This document shows positions 24,666 to 32,399 of a DNA stretch of 64,000 nt, one piece after another. Below the pieces are notes generated by a model. It was not told where the DNA came from. It did no database searches and saw only the letters and a program-made list of their open reading frames with translations. Within the stretch, counting starts at the first letter, position 1. The number at the start of each line of letters is the position of its first letter. A program made the position numbers and the translations under genes. Origin of the DNA: Hymenobacter caeli (lineage in GTDB: Bacteria; Bacteroidota; Bacteroidia; Cytophagales; Hymenobacteraceae); the NCBI RefSeq assembly GCF_013294115.1, contig NZ_JABSNP010000020.1:1-64000 (forward strand). The letters run 5' to 3'.

Positions 24666-25592
24666 ATGACCATTCGCCTCGCTACCCGCGGCAGCCGCCT
24701 GGCCCTTTGGCAGGCCGAGCACGTGGCCCACCTGCTCCACCAAGCTGGCCTGGCCACCGAAATCGTGCCGATGACCACCATCGGCGACCAGGTGCAGGAC
24801 CGGTCGCTGGCCAAAATCGGGGCCAAGGGCGTGTTCACCGAAGAGCTAGAAGACAGCCTGCGCCGAGGCGAAACCCACCTGGCCGTGCATTCGGCCAAAG
24901 ACGTGCAGAGCACCATCCCCGAGGACCTGGAGCTGCTGGCCTTTCTAGAGCGCGAGAAAGTGAACGACGTGGTGCTGAGCTTCAACGAGCACCTGGCGCT
25001 GGACAAGCCGGGCATCGTGCTGGGCACCAGCAGCACCCGCCGCAAGGCCCAGCTGCGGCGCTACTACCCCGAAGCTACCACCGCCGAGGCCCGTGGCAAC
25101 CTGCAAACCCGCCTGCGCAAGCTCGAAGAAGGCCAGTACGACGGCTTGGTGCTGGCCTACGCCGGCGTGCACCGCATGGGCTACGAGCACCTGGTGCGCC
25201 ACACGCTGCCCGAAACCCGGTTTGTGCCCGCCACCGGCCAGGGCAGCGTGGCCGTGGAGTGCGCAGTGGGCTTGGACGCCGCCCTGAAGCAGCGCATCAA
25301 AGCCGCCCTCGACCACCCCGCCACCCACGCCTGCCTGCTGGCCGAGCGGGCCTTTTTGCGCGTCATGGAGGGCGGGTGCAGCATCCCGTCCTTCGCCCTG
25401 GCCACCCTCGGCGGCACCGGGCAGCTGCGCCTGCACGCCGGCATCATCGGCCTGAGCGGCGAGGAATACGTGGACGAAACCCAAACCGCCCCGGCGGCCG
25501 ACGCCCTGGCCCTGGGCGCGGCCGTGGCCGACGCCGTGCTGGGCCGGGGCGGCCGCGAAATTCTGGCCAGCATCCGCGAGCACCGGGGCTGA
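24666..25592 (+). CDS. hemC: Hydroxymethylbilane synthase (porphobilinogen deaminase)
   Basis: 308 residues. HemC joins four porphobilinogens to hydroxymethylbilane in heme synthesis. Motifs: RLATRGSRLALWQAE at 3-17, KGVFTEELEDSLRRGETHLAVHSAKDV, LGTSSTRRKAQL (substrate arginines), ARGNLQTRLRKL, and the dipyrromethane-cofactor Cys in LRVMEGGCSIPSFALA (about residue 238). Preceded by a short AT-rich repeat of TGTTAAATG words. hemA, hemB and hemD are not nearby. Confidence 0.97.
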   Translation: MTIRLATRGSRLALWQAEHVAHLLHQAGLATEIVPMTTIGDQVQDRSLAKIGAKGVFTEELEDSLRRGETHLAVHSAKDVQSTIPEDLELLAFLEREKVNDVVLSFNEHLALDKPGIVLGTSSTRRKAQLRRYYPEATTAEARGNLQTRLRKLEEGQYDGLVLAYAGVHRMGYEHLVRHTLPETRFVPATGQGSVAVECAVGLDAALKQRIKAALDHPATHACLLAERAFLRVMEGGCSIPSFALATLGGTGQLRLHAGIIGLSGEEYVDETQTAPAADALALGAAVADAVLGRGGREILASIREHRG

Positions 25593-25607
25593 GGGCCCCG
25601 GACCGCA

Positions 25608-25615
25608 TAATTTTG
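25608..25615 (+). promoter_or_regulatory. -7 promoter box upstream of the cyclophilin gene
   Basis: TAATTTTG matches TAnnTTTG and lies 42 bases before the start at 25658. Confidence 0.6.
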
Positions 25616-25657
25616 GGCCCGGGCCGGCGTTGAACGGCTTATATTTTTTGCGTGCGT

Positions 25658-26308
25658 ATGAACCTCTTTCCCTCGCGTGCCGGGCGTTGCCTGGCGCTGT
25701 TGCTGCTGCTGGCCGCCAGCGCTTTCGCGGCCGATAAGCCCGTTCGCGTCCGCAAAAGCGGCAAAGACGATTTGGTGACCATTACCACCCCGGAAGGAAT
25801 TATCCGGCTGGTGCTGTTTGCCGATACGCCGCTGCACAAGGCCAATTTTCTGCAAAAGGCCCGCAGCGGCTTCTACGACGGCACCACCTTCCACCGGGTC
25901 ATCGACAACTTCATGGTGCAGGGCGGCGACGCCAACTCCAAGGACGCCGACCCCACCAACGACGGCCAGGGCCGCCCCGGCGACCCCACCATTCCCGCCG
26001 AGCTGGGCGCGGGCCACCGCCACGACTACGGGGCCCTGGCCGCCGCCCGCGTGGGCGGCCCGCCCGGCACGCCCAGCAGCAACTCGCAGTTTTATTTGGT
26101 CGAAAACCACGCCGGCGTCCACCGCCTCGACGGCCAGTACACCGTGTTTGGCCAGGTCATCGAAGGCCTCGACGTGATTGACAAAATCGCCAAAGTGGCC
26201 AAAGACGACCGCGACCGGCCCCTGGCCAACGTGCCGATGACGGTAAAGGTGGAGCGGCTGAAAAAGAAAAAAATCACCAAGCTCTACGGCTACAAATACA
26301 GCGGCTAG
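25658..26308 (+). CDS. Exported cyclophilin-type peptidyl-prolyl isomerase
   Basis: 216 residues from the ATG at 25658 (a GTG two codons earlier is possible). A Sec signal peptide (RCLALLLLLAASAFA, cleavage near residue 25) precedes a cyclophilin domain: TFHRVIDNFMVQGGDANS (catalytic Arg, Phe, Gln), SSNSQFYLVENHAGVHRLDGQYTVFGQVIEGLDV. The loop GHRHDYGALAAARVGGPPGTP is the Bacteroidota variant. It helps protein folding in the periplasm. It ends with a Lys-rich tail (LKKKKITKLYGYKYSG). Confidence 0.93.
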   Translation: MNLFPSRAGRCLALLLLLAASAFAADKPVRVRKSGKDDLVTITTPEGIIRLVLFADTPLHKANFLQKARSGFYDGTTFHRVIDNFMVQGGDANSKDADPTNDGQGRPGDPTIPAELGAGHRHDYGALAAARVGGPPGTPSSNSQFYLVENHAGVHRLDGQYTVFGQVIEGLDVIDKIAKVAKDDRDRPLANVPMTVKVERLKKKKITKLYGYKYSG

Positions 26309-26391
26309 CAAGCAGGTGCCCGCCCGCCAAGCTTTTGCCGGTTGCCGGCTACCCCTTCTTTCCGACGTTGTTCACTGCTAGCCGCGCATCG

Positions 26392-27297
26392 ATGAAAATT
26401 CTGCTTACCGGAGCCAACGGCCTGCTGGGCCAGAAGCTGGTGGCGCTGCTGGCCCAGCAGCCGGCCGTGGAAGTGGTGGCCACCGGGCGCGGGGCCAGCC
26501 GCCTGGCGGCCTGGCACCCGGACCTGCGCTTCGTGGCCCTCGACGTGACCGACGGGCCCCGGGTGCACCAGGTGCTGGCCCAGGAGCGGCCCACGCACGT
26601 CGTCCACACCGCCGCCATGACCAACGTGGACGAGTGCGAGCTGAACCAAGCCGCGTGCTGGCTCCAGAACGTGACGGCCGTCGCGCACCTGGCGGCTACT
26701 TGCGCGGCCCTGGGCATCCACCTCACCCACCTCAGCACCGATTTCATCTTCGACGGCAGCGCGGGGCCCCTGGCCGAGGACGCCGAGCCCGCTCCTATCA
26801 GCCACTACGGCGCGAGCAAGCTGGCTGCCGAGCGCCTCGTGCAGGGCACCGCCGGCCTGCGCTGGGCCATTGCCCGCACGGTGCTGGTGTACGGGGTGCT
26901 GCGCGGCGGCGGCCGCACCAACCTGGTGCTGTGGGTGCGCGACTCGCTGCGGGCCGGCAAGGCCATCCAAGTAGTTGACGACCAGTGGCGCACACCCACG
27001 CTGGCCGAAGACCTGGCCCAGGGCTGCTGGCTGTTGGCCCGGCATAACGCGCGGGGCATCTACCACATCAGCGGCGAAGAAGTGCTGACGCCCTACGGCA
27101 TGGCCCTGCGGGTGGCCGATTACTTCGGCCTCGACCAAGCGTTGATTGAGCGGGTCGATGCCCGCACGTTTTCGCAGCCGGCGCGGCGGCCGGCCCGCAC
27201 GGGCTTCCTCGTGGGCAAGGCGCGGGCGGAGCTGGGCTACCGCCCCCGCTCGTTCGAGGAAGGCATTGCCCTCGTGGCGGCCCAGCAGGACGCCTGA
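26392..27297 (+). CDS. RmlD-like SDR sugar-nucleotide reductase
   Basis: 301 residues from MKILLTGANGLLGQKLVALL. The dinucleotide motif GANGLLGQ (7-14), STDFIFDGS and the catalytic YGASK (about 142-146) mark an extended SDR enzyme of the dTDP-4-dehydrorhamnose reductase (RmlD) type. Other rml genes are absent here, so the true substrate cannot be fixed; it may instead be a general sugar reductase. It is monocistronic and followed by a hairpin at 27314-27343. Confidence 0.85.
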   Translation: MKILLTGANGLLGQKLVALLAQQPAVEVVATGRGASRLAAWHPDLRFVALDVTDGPRVHQVLAQERPTHVVHTAAMTNVDECELNQAACWLQNVTAVAHLAATCAALGIHLTHLSTDFIFDGSAGPLAEDAEPAPISHYGASKLAAERLVQGTAGLRWAIARTVLVYGVLRGGGRTNLVLWVRDSLRAGKAIQVVDDQWRTPTLAEDLAQGCWLLARHNARGIYHISGEEVLTPYGMALRVADYFGLDQALIERVDARTFSQPARRPARTGFLVGKARAELGYRPRSFEEGIALVAAQQDA

Positions 27298-27313
27298 GCC
27301 CGCCCAGTAAGCA

Positions 27314-27343
27314 GCGAACCGCCCCGGGTAGGAGGCGGTTCGC
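27314..27343. terminator. Hairpin after the RmlD-like gene
   Basis: GCGAACCGCC pairs with GGCGGTTCGC around a ten-base loop. No T-run follows, so it is only a probable terminator. Confidence 0.5.
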
Positions 27344-27412
27344 GCGGGGCATTGAAAGCGGAAAGTGGAAGGAAAAAGTAGCGGAGTTTGGAAGATTACG
27401 GGGGTAGCTAGG

Positions 27413-27646
27413 CTACCAGTTGCCTCGGCTGGCCCCGCTATCGGGCGCGCCCAGCACCAGCAAGTCACCGATGAGGATGGCCCGGGAATCGCGCAGGGCC
27501 GCCTCGCCGATGGCCCGCGGAATGAGGTGGCCGTCGGGGGTCAAAAAATCGGAGGCGGGGCCGTACGTGCCCCGGCCACCGGCCGCCGGGCGTACCCAGG
27601 GCGTCGAGGGGGGCGTGAGCTTGAGCAGGTCGAAAATGGACGCCAT
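27413..27646 (-). CDS. Small protein of unknown function with a Gly/Trp C-terminus
   Basis: 77 residues from the ATG at 27644-27646 (MASIFDLLKLTPPSTPWVRP). Pro/Gly-rich in the middle (PAAGGRGTYGPASDF), a hydrophobic segment RAILIGDLLVLGAP near the end, and a C-terminus SGASRGNW. No family recognised. Its upstream side (27739-27762) holds copy A of the GGACACTT-N10-TGTGAC motif, the same arrangement as the repeat peptide at 31811-32029, but the resemblance between the two proteins is weak. Confidence 0.5.
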   Translation of the reverse strand: MASIFDLLKLTPPSTPWVRPAAGGRGTYGPASDFLTPDGHLIPRAIGEAALRDSRAILIGDLLVLGAPDSGASRGNW

Positions 27647-27957
27647 AGTAATAGTTGGACACATGGGCAGGAGCACGTAGTAGTAGCGGGAGTCTGTAAG
27701 AATATACAATGTTACCACCCCACCAAGCCCCCTACCCAGGACACTTCGACGGTATTTGTGACATAGCTCCGCACCAAAAAGTAGGTTGGAAAAGCTAAGA
27801 AAAAATAAATTTTATTATGCGTACAAAACTCGGAAAGGTCTTTTCTATTCAATAAATACGCAATGAATAGCGGTAAAATACCCGTTTAATGACAGTACTT
27901 GGATGCCTTTGCTTGCAGAAAAACCCGATTTTGTGACATCACTCCCGCGCCTTTTTA
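27647..27957. other. 311-base AT-rich gap with motif A and a remnant-like reading frame
   Basis: Much lower GC than the rest of the window. It contains motif A (27739-27762) and, from the ATG at 27903, a frame starting MPLLAEKPDFVTSLPRLFII that places VTS at positions 11-13, the same positions as in the 510-residue protein (MKELKNLARIVTSRKLAF). The frame then runs antisense into the permease 3' end, so it looks like a decayed start and not a gene. Confidence 0.5.
27739..27762 (+). promoter_or_regulatory. Copy A of the GGACACTT-N10-TGTGAC motif
   Basis: GGACACTT, ten bases, TGTGAC. The same two blocks with exactly ten bases between them occur at 32101-32124 and 32313-32336. The layout (two blocks, centre to centre about 17 bases) resembles an alternative-sigma promoter or a regulator site. 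No function shown. Confidence 0.5.
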
Positions 27958-28950
27958 TTATTTGGCCGGGCCCGGGCCCCGGGCCCGGCCCAGGTACTGA
28001 AGCGCGAGGATGGTGAACAGCAAGGCCCCGCCCGGGGCCGCTACCAGCCACCACGCAGTGGGTTCGGTGCGGGCCGTGCCCAGCAGGTGCCCCCAGCTGG
28101 GCACTTCGGGCGGCAGGCCAATGCCCAGGAACGAGAGGGTGCTTTCGAGGGCCAGTAAACTCGCCAGGCTCAGGGGGAAGGCCGTGCGCAGCGGCAGGCA
28201 GGCGTGGGGCAGGGCCTGCCGCCACCACACGCGGCCGGCCGGTAGCCCCAGGGCCCGGGCCGCGGCCACAAACGGCTGGGCCGTTACCCGCAGCATCGCG
28301 GCCCGCACCAGGCGGGCCGGGCCGGGCCACGCCGTGAGCACCAGCACGGCCAGCAGCCCCCCCGGCGTCAGCGGCAGGGTGCCGGCCAGCGCCACCACCA
28401 GCACCAGCCGGGGCACGGCCCCCAGCAGGGCCGTGGCCCCGAGCACGCCCGCATCGAGCGGCACGGGCCAGCGCCGGCCCCAGCGGGGCCCGCCCAACAG
28501 GGTGCCGGCCAGCCCCAGGCCAGCGCCCACCAGGGCTGCCGGGGCCCCGGGCAATGCCAGCGCCCACCACCCCGCGCCCAGCGCGGCGGCCCAGGCCGGC
28601 CAGGGCACCCGCCAGCCGTGGTTGCGCCAAAAGCCGGCCGCGCCCCCTAGCAGGGCCCCCAGGGCGGTGGCCAGCACGGCGGCCCCCAAGCTGATGCCCA
28701 CGGCCGTGCGGGCCCCAAAAATCATTTCGGCCAGTACGTCGCGGCCCGAGGGGTCGGTGCCCAACCAGTGGGCGCTGCCGGCCGCCAGGGGCGGGGTGGC
28801 CAAGTGGGCCAGGTCGGGCTGCGCGGGCGCGTAGGCCAGGGGCAGCAGCGGACCCAGGGCGGCCAGGGCGGCCACGGCCGCCAGCCAGCCCAGGGCCAGC
28901 GCCCGTCCGCCCCGAGCCCGTGCGATGCCGATCGGTGCCGAGGCCTTCAC
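27958..28950 (-). CDS. Peptide ABC transporter permease, DppC/OppC type
   Basis: 330 residues; GTG start at 28948-28950 overlapping the upstream stop as GTGA, so translation is coupled. The N-terminal membrane helix (ALGWLAAVAALAALGPLL), the family segment AHWLGTDPSGRDVLAEMIFGARTAVGI (about 59-85) and the EAA loop PFVAAARALGLPAGRVWWRQALPHA are typical of inner-membrane permeases that import oligopeptides or nickel. It has an extra Ala/Gly/Trp-rich stretch after the second helix. Last gene of the minus-strand importer operon; no ATPase gene follows. Confidence 0.88.
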   Translation of the reverse strand: MKASAPIGIARARGGRALALGWLAAVAALAALGPLLPLAYAPAQPDLAHLATPPLAAGSAHWLGTDPSGRDVLAEMIFGARTAVGISLGAAVLATALGALLGGAAGFWRNHGWRVPWPAWAAALGAGWWALALPGAPAALVGAGLGLAGTLLGGPRWGRRWPVPLDAGVLGATALLGAVPRLVLVVALAGTLPLTPGGLLAVLVLTAWPGPARLVRAAMLRVTAQPFVAAARALGLPAGRVWWRQALPHACLPLRTAFPLSLASLLALESTLSFLGIGLPPEVPSWGHLLGTARTEPTAWWLVAAPGGALLFTILALQYLGRARGPGPAK

Positions 28951-30014
28951 GACACGCGGGGGTCAAGCCAGCGGGCCCCGGCATCGGCCAGCAGCAGGGC
29001 CAGCAGGCGGGCGGCCCCCACCAGTAGCACCCCGCCCACCAGCACTGGGTAGTCGCGGGTGGCGGCGGCTTCGGCCAGCAAGCGGCCCATGCCGGGCAAA
29101 GAAAAAATGGTTTCCACCACCACCGCGCCCGCCACCAGCGCGGGCAGCAGGTCGACCACCAGCGGCAGCACCGGCAGCAGGGCGTTGCGCAGCGCGTGCC
29201 GCCGCACCACCCGCCGTACCGACAAGCCCTTGGCGCGGGCCGTAACGGCGTAGTCGGCGCGCATTTCATGAGCCAGCGACGCCTCCAACTGCAAGGCCAA
29301 CTCGGGCACCGCGCCCAGCACCAGGCAGGCTAGGGGCAGCAAGCAGGCCCCCAGGGCCACCAGGCCATCTTCGGCCCCGGCTTGTTCGTAGGTGGGAAAC
29401 CAGTTCAGGGCATCGGGGTTGGCCAGCAGCAGCAGCAGGCCCGTAGCCAGCACGAAGAGGGGCAGGGCTTGCAGGCCGGCCAGCGCGGCCAGCGCGGGCC
29501 GCCGCCACCAGGGGCCCCGCGCCAGCCCGGCGGCCAGCGCCAGGGCAACGGCCAGGGCCAGCACCGCGGCGGTGCCGGTAAGGGGCAGGGTGTAAAGCAG
29601 GGCGGTGGCCAGGCGGGCCGCCACCGGCTGGCCGTCGCGAAACGAGGTGCCCAAGTCGCCGCGCAACAGGGCCCCCAACCACCGGTGGTACTGGTTGCGC
29701 GGGCCGTTCCAGTGCCAGCCCGGGCGCTGCCCGGGCCCCGCCACCGGGCGTGAAAAATAAAAAAGCGGCACGTCGAGGCCCAAACGCTGGCGGGCGGCCC
29801 GCTGCGCCAGCTGGTGCGCACCGGGAGTTTCGGCAGCAGTGGCTTGCATTTCAGTGGGCTCCGTCAGGCCCAGGGCGGCGTCGGAAGTCGGGGCCCAGCG
29901 GCTCAGCAAAAAGAGGAGCGATGCCAGCGCCCACACCGCCAGCGCCGCCCGGCCCGCCCGCCGAAAAATTCCGTTTCCCACGGCTACGGGACGGCGACCA
30001 CCGGCGTGGTCCAT
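28947..30014 (-). CDS. Peptide ABC transporter permease, DppB/OppB type
   Basis: 355 residues from the ATG at 30012-30014, which overlaps the upstream gene by 31 bases. A GTG at 29979-29981, placed 2 bases after that gene's stop, would give a more standard N-terminus (GNGIFRRAGRAALAVWALAS) and is equally possible. GDLGTSF, the EAA loop DYAVTARAKGLSVRRVVRRHALRNALLP and VVETIFSLPGMGRLL are diagnostic. The periplasmic loop after helix 1 is longer than usual (about residues 45-115). Coupled to the DppC-type gene. Confidence 0.88.
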   Translation of the reverse strand: MDHAGGRRPVAVGNGIFRRAGRAALAVWALASLLFLLSRWAPTSDAALGLTEPTEMQATAAETPGAHQLAQRAARQRLGLDVPLFYFSRPVAGPGQRPGWHWNGPRNQYHRWLGALLRGDLGTSFRDGQPVAARLATALLYTLPLTGTAAVLALAVALALAAGLARGPWWRRPALAALAGLQALPLFVLATGLLLLLANPDALNWFPTYEQAGAEDGLVALGACLLPLACLVLGAVPELALQLEASLAHEMRADYAVTARAKGLSVRRVVRRHALRNALLPVLPLVVDLLPALVAGAVVVETIFSLPGMGRLLAEAAATRDYPVLVGGVLLVGAARLLALLLADAGARWLDPRVS

Positions 30015-31738
30015 TTGATGGCCGCCGCCGCGTAGCCGGGTTTGAGGCCCCCCGGGTACAGGTGAACCAGGCGGCGGTCGGCAGCCAGGCAATTGGGGCG
30101 GAAGAAGAGCGGCACCAACGGCATCTCCTCACGCATCAGCCGCTGGAACTTACGCAGCAGCCGGGCCCGCGAATCGAGGGTGTTCGCCAGCGGAATGGCC
30201 TCGATGAGGCGGTCGCTGGCCGGCGTGCCGAACCCGGTCAGATTACCCGCTCCTACGGTTTTTGAGTGTAGGATAGGGGCGAAATTGAAGTAGAAGGGGT
30301 TGCCTTTGAGCAGCCGCAGGTACACATCAAAATCACCGGCCTGCAAAGCCGAACTGAAAGAGGCATTCTCGGTGGGCCGCAGCTCCACCGCAATGCCCAG
30401 GCGGGCGGCGGCGGCCCGAAATTGCAGCCCAATGGTTTCAAAAGCGGTTTCGCCGGCCCGGTAACGCACCAGGAGCGTGAGGCGCTGGGGCGGGGTTTTC
30501 GGGGCAAGCTGCCGCGTCCAAAAGGTGTCCGATGCGGTGCTTTCGCGGTGCCAGCCGGCCTGGCGTAGCAGGGCCACTGCCCGAGCGGGGTCAAGGGCCA
30601 GTGGCGGCAGGCTGTCGGCATAGTTGCGGGTATCGGTGGGGTGCACCAAGCCCACTGTGCACTGCCCCAAACCGGCCTGGGTGGCGAGCAGCAGCGCTTT
30701 CGGGTCGAAAAGAAAGCCCAGGGCTTGGCGGGTGAGGCGGTTGCTCAGGGCCGGCCGCCGGGTGTTAAAACCGGCGTAAACCAAGTCGTAGGAAAGGCTG
30801 GTGTAAAAAGCCAGCTGCTGCCGGGCCGCCGCCGAGGCCTGAAGCCGCCGAAATTCGCGGACGGGCACCTGTGGGTACACGTTGACCGAGCCCCGGCGCA
30901 GCGCCAGCGCCGCGCTGGCTTCGTTGGGAATTATTACGAAATCAAGCTCCGACGGCTGCGCTTCCAGTACGGGCGGCGCGGGTCGGAGGGCATCCGCCCA
31001 CCAGTGTGGCTTGCGCTGAAACCGCAGCAAGTGGTCTTTGTCCCACCGCACCAACTGGTACGGGCCGCTGCCCGGAATGCGGCCGGGGTACAACGCCAAA
31101 TTGGCCCGCGCGTAGCGCCGGGCCAATTTGACTAGTATCGAATCGGCAGGAGCCGTGGCGGCGCGGTCGTTAAGGGCTCCCAGCTGGTAAGGCCGCAGGC
31201 TGCCTTTCGGGTCGAGCGCGGCCTCGGGTAAGATCAAAAAATCGCCGGATTCCTGGACTAATCCCGGGGCCTGGCCATTGCATACCAAGGTAAATCGTCG
31301 CGGGTCAGTAGGGTCGAAACGAATGTCCCGGATGAAACCGAATTGGGCCTTGTTGGCCTCGTTGGGCAGGCCCGGCACCTGCATCAGTTTTAGCGTAAAT
31401 GCCACGTCACGGGCCAGGACGGGCCGGCCACCGTCCCAGGTCGCGGTTGGGCGCAGGTGGTACGTAACGAGCGTCAGCGAATCGCCAGCAAATTGGACTT
31501 TGGGCAGCGAGTCGGCCAATGCCGGTGCGTAGCGCTTGGTTGAATAATCTACGCTAAGCAAGCAGAGGTGCAGCAGATTATTGGCGTCAATGGCGCTCTG
31601 GTTGGGCGTAACCAGTGGGTCAAGGCTCTCCGGGTCGCGCGTCCACAAAATGCGGACTGGTTGGCCCTCGACGGTTCTGCGCTTCGAACACGAAACAAGC
31701 AGAACTATCAGCAAGCTGACAAGTAGAAGTTTTACCAT
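29984..31738 (-). CDS. Peptide-binding lipoprotein of an ABC importer (SBP family 5)
   Basis: 584 residues from the ATG at 31736-31738. Lipoprotein signal MVKLLLVSLLIVLLVSC, lipobox Cys at 17. The body follows the DppA/OppA pattern: ILWTRDPESLDPLVTPNQSA (about 31-50), TYHLRPTATWDGGRPVLARDVAFTLKL, then FNTRRPALSNRLTRQALGFLFDPKALL. It would capture oligopeptides for the two permeases encoded just downstream. Length is within the usual range (500-600). First gene of the importer operon. Substrate class is inferred from family only. Confidence 0.88.
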   Translation of the reverse strand: MVKLLLVSLLIVLLVSCSKRRTVEGQPVRILWTRDPESLDPLVTPNQSAIDANNLLHLCLLSVDYSTKRYAPALADSLPKVQFAGDSLTLVTYHLRPTATWDGGRPVLARDVAFTLKLMQVPGLPNEANKAQFGFIRDIRFDPTDPRRFTLVCNGQAPGLVQESGDFLILPEAALDPKGSLRPYQLGALNDRAATAPADSILVKLARRYARANLALYPGRIPGSGPYQLVRWDKDHLLRFQRKPHWWADALRPAPPVLEAQPSELDFVIIPNEASAALALRRGSVNVYPQVPVREFRRLQASAAARQQLAFYTSLSYDLVYAGFNTRRPALSNRLTRQALGFLFDPKALLLATQAGLGQCTVGLVHPTDTRNYADSLPPLALDPARAVALLRQAGWHRESTASDTFWTRQLAPKTPPQRLTLLVRYRAGETAFETIGLQFRAAAARLGIAVELRPTENASFSSALQAGDFDVYLRLLKGNPFYFNFAPILHSKTVGAGNLTGFGTPASDRLIEAIPLANTLDSRARLLRKFQRLMREEMPLVPLFFRPNCLAADRRLVHLYPGGLKPGYAAAAIKWTTPVVAVP

Positions 31739-31810
31739 GGCCAAGCAGCTGGGTCAAGCCGCTTGGCAATATATACCCTTGCGGGGCTATTGAAGGTAAA
31801 CCAGGTCTAT

Positions 31811-32029
31811 CTAGTCGTTGCCCCAGCCGCCGCTGCCGCCCTGAGCGGCAGTTGTAGAATGAGCCGTGATATCGTTGCCCCAGCCGCCGCTGCCGCCCTG
31901 AACAGCATTCGTCTTCGCAGGCCCGGTGATATCGTTGCCCCAGCCGCCACTGCCGCCATTATTGGTCACTGAAGGGTTGCTGGTGATGGAGAAAATTTGA
32001 AAGAGGGCGAAGGCGATGATTTCAAACAT
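31811..32029 (-). CDS. Small protein with three GGSGGWGND repeats
   Basis: 72 residues from the ATG at 32027-32029. A short hydrophobic N-terminus (MFEIIAFALFQIFSI) is followed by SNPSVTNN and then three copies of GGSGGWGND, spaced 19-20 residues apart (GGSGGWGNDIT twice, then GGSGGWGND as the last nine residues). The linkers (GPAKTNAVQ, AHSTTAAQ) differ. The layout of leader plus repeated core resembles a precursor peptide, but no modifying enzyme lies nearby. It is divergent from the 510-residue protein gene and just upstream of the peptide importer operon, same strand as the latter. No known family. Confidence 0.6.
   Translation of the reverse strand: MFEIIAFALFQIFSITSNPSVTNNGGSGGWGNDITGPAKTNAVQGGSGGWGNDITAHSTTAAQGGSGGWGND
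31814..31957 (-). repeat. Three tandem copies of a 27-base coding repeat
   Basis: Copies at 31814-31840, 31871-31897 and 31931-31957. They are nearly identical as DNA (one to three base differences), whereas the linkers between them differ, suggesting recent expansion or selection on the repeat. Confidence 0.85.
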
Positions 32030-32100
32030 GTGGAAAGTAGCAAGATGATGAGAACTTTTTGAATGATACAAAGCTCACTCTCATCATGCAATCCACAAAA

Positions 32101-32124
32101 GGACACTTGTATTATAAATGTGAC
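32101..32124 (+). promoter_or_regulatory. Copy B of the GGACACTT-N10-TGTGAC motif
   Basis: GGACACTT at 32101-32108, ten bases, TGTGAC at 32119-32124. Same orientation as copies A and C. Lies 72 bases upstream of the repeat-peptide start and 90 bases before the remnant frame. Confidence 0.5.
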
Positions 32125-32213
32125 TATAATAAATCAAATAATTATTTGTACTAAATGAATTGAGTATTATGATTTATCATCGAATATTTTTAAGTATCAT
32201 AAGCCGTAGTTCG

Positions 32214-32264
32214 TTGAAGACTGCAAAAAACGCTATAATTGTGACATCAAGCATTCTTTTATGA
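32214..32264 (+). pseudogene. Possible remnant of the 510-residue protein's N-terminus
   Basis: From a TTG at 32214 the frame reads MKTAKNAIIVTSSILL and stops. The live gene starts MKELKNLARIVTSRKLAF. M-K, K-N and I-V-T-S line up with one gap. The shared DNA core ATTGTGACATC is also found at the ATG of the live gene and near 27931. It may be a duplicated, decayed start, or the DNA word itself may be the conserved element. Confidence 0.4.
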
Positions 32265-32312
32265 AGATAAAATCTCTGGTGTAAATTTCCGATGATTGCG
32301 ACGTTCACCAAA

Positions 32313-32336
32313 GGACACTTTGCCCGTTTTTGTGAC
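32313..32336 (+). promoter_or_regulatory. Copy C of the GGACACTT-N10-TGTGAC motif
   Basis: GGACACTT at 32313-32320, ten bases, TGTGAC at 32331-32336. It lies 63 bases before the ATG of the 510-residue protein gene in the right orientation for a promoter element. Confidence 0.55.
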
Positions 32337-32399
32337 GTGTTGCTACTTGAGGCAATGTTCGGGTAAATTATAAAGTCGGATTAGAAAAGAACTTTTTCA

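Larger units (their letters stand above)
32030..32399. other. 370-base AT-rich divergent intergenic region
   Basis: The most AT-rich stretch of the window. It holds a 9-bp inverted repeat (32045-32053 with 32079-32087) in the leader of the repeat peptide, motif copies B and C, and a remnant-like frame at 32214-32264. Both flanking genes start from it, so both promoters should be here. I see no clear TAnnTTTG box. Confidence 0.7.

Noticed and set aside
31811..32029. Collagen-like or PE-PGRS-type glycine-rich repeat
   Set aside because: The unit is GGSGGWGND with fixed 19-20 residue spacing, not a Gly-x-y run, and there are only three units.
32101..32336. CRP-type palindromes based on the TGTGA words
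   Set aside because: The TGTGAC blocks are not followed by TCACA at the right spacing; they recur as direct copies paired with GGACACTT instead.
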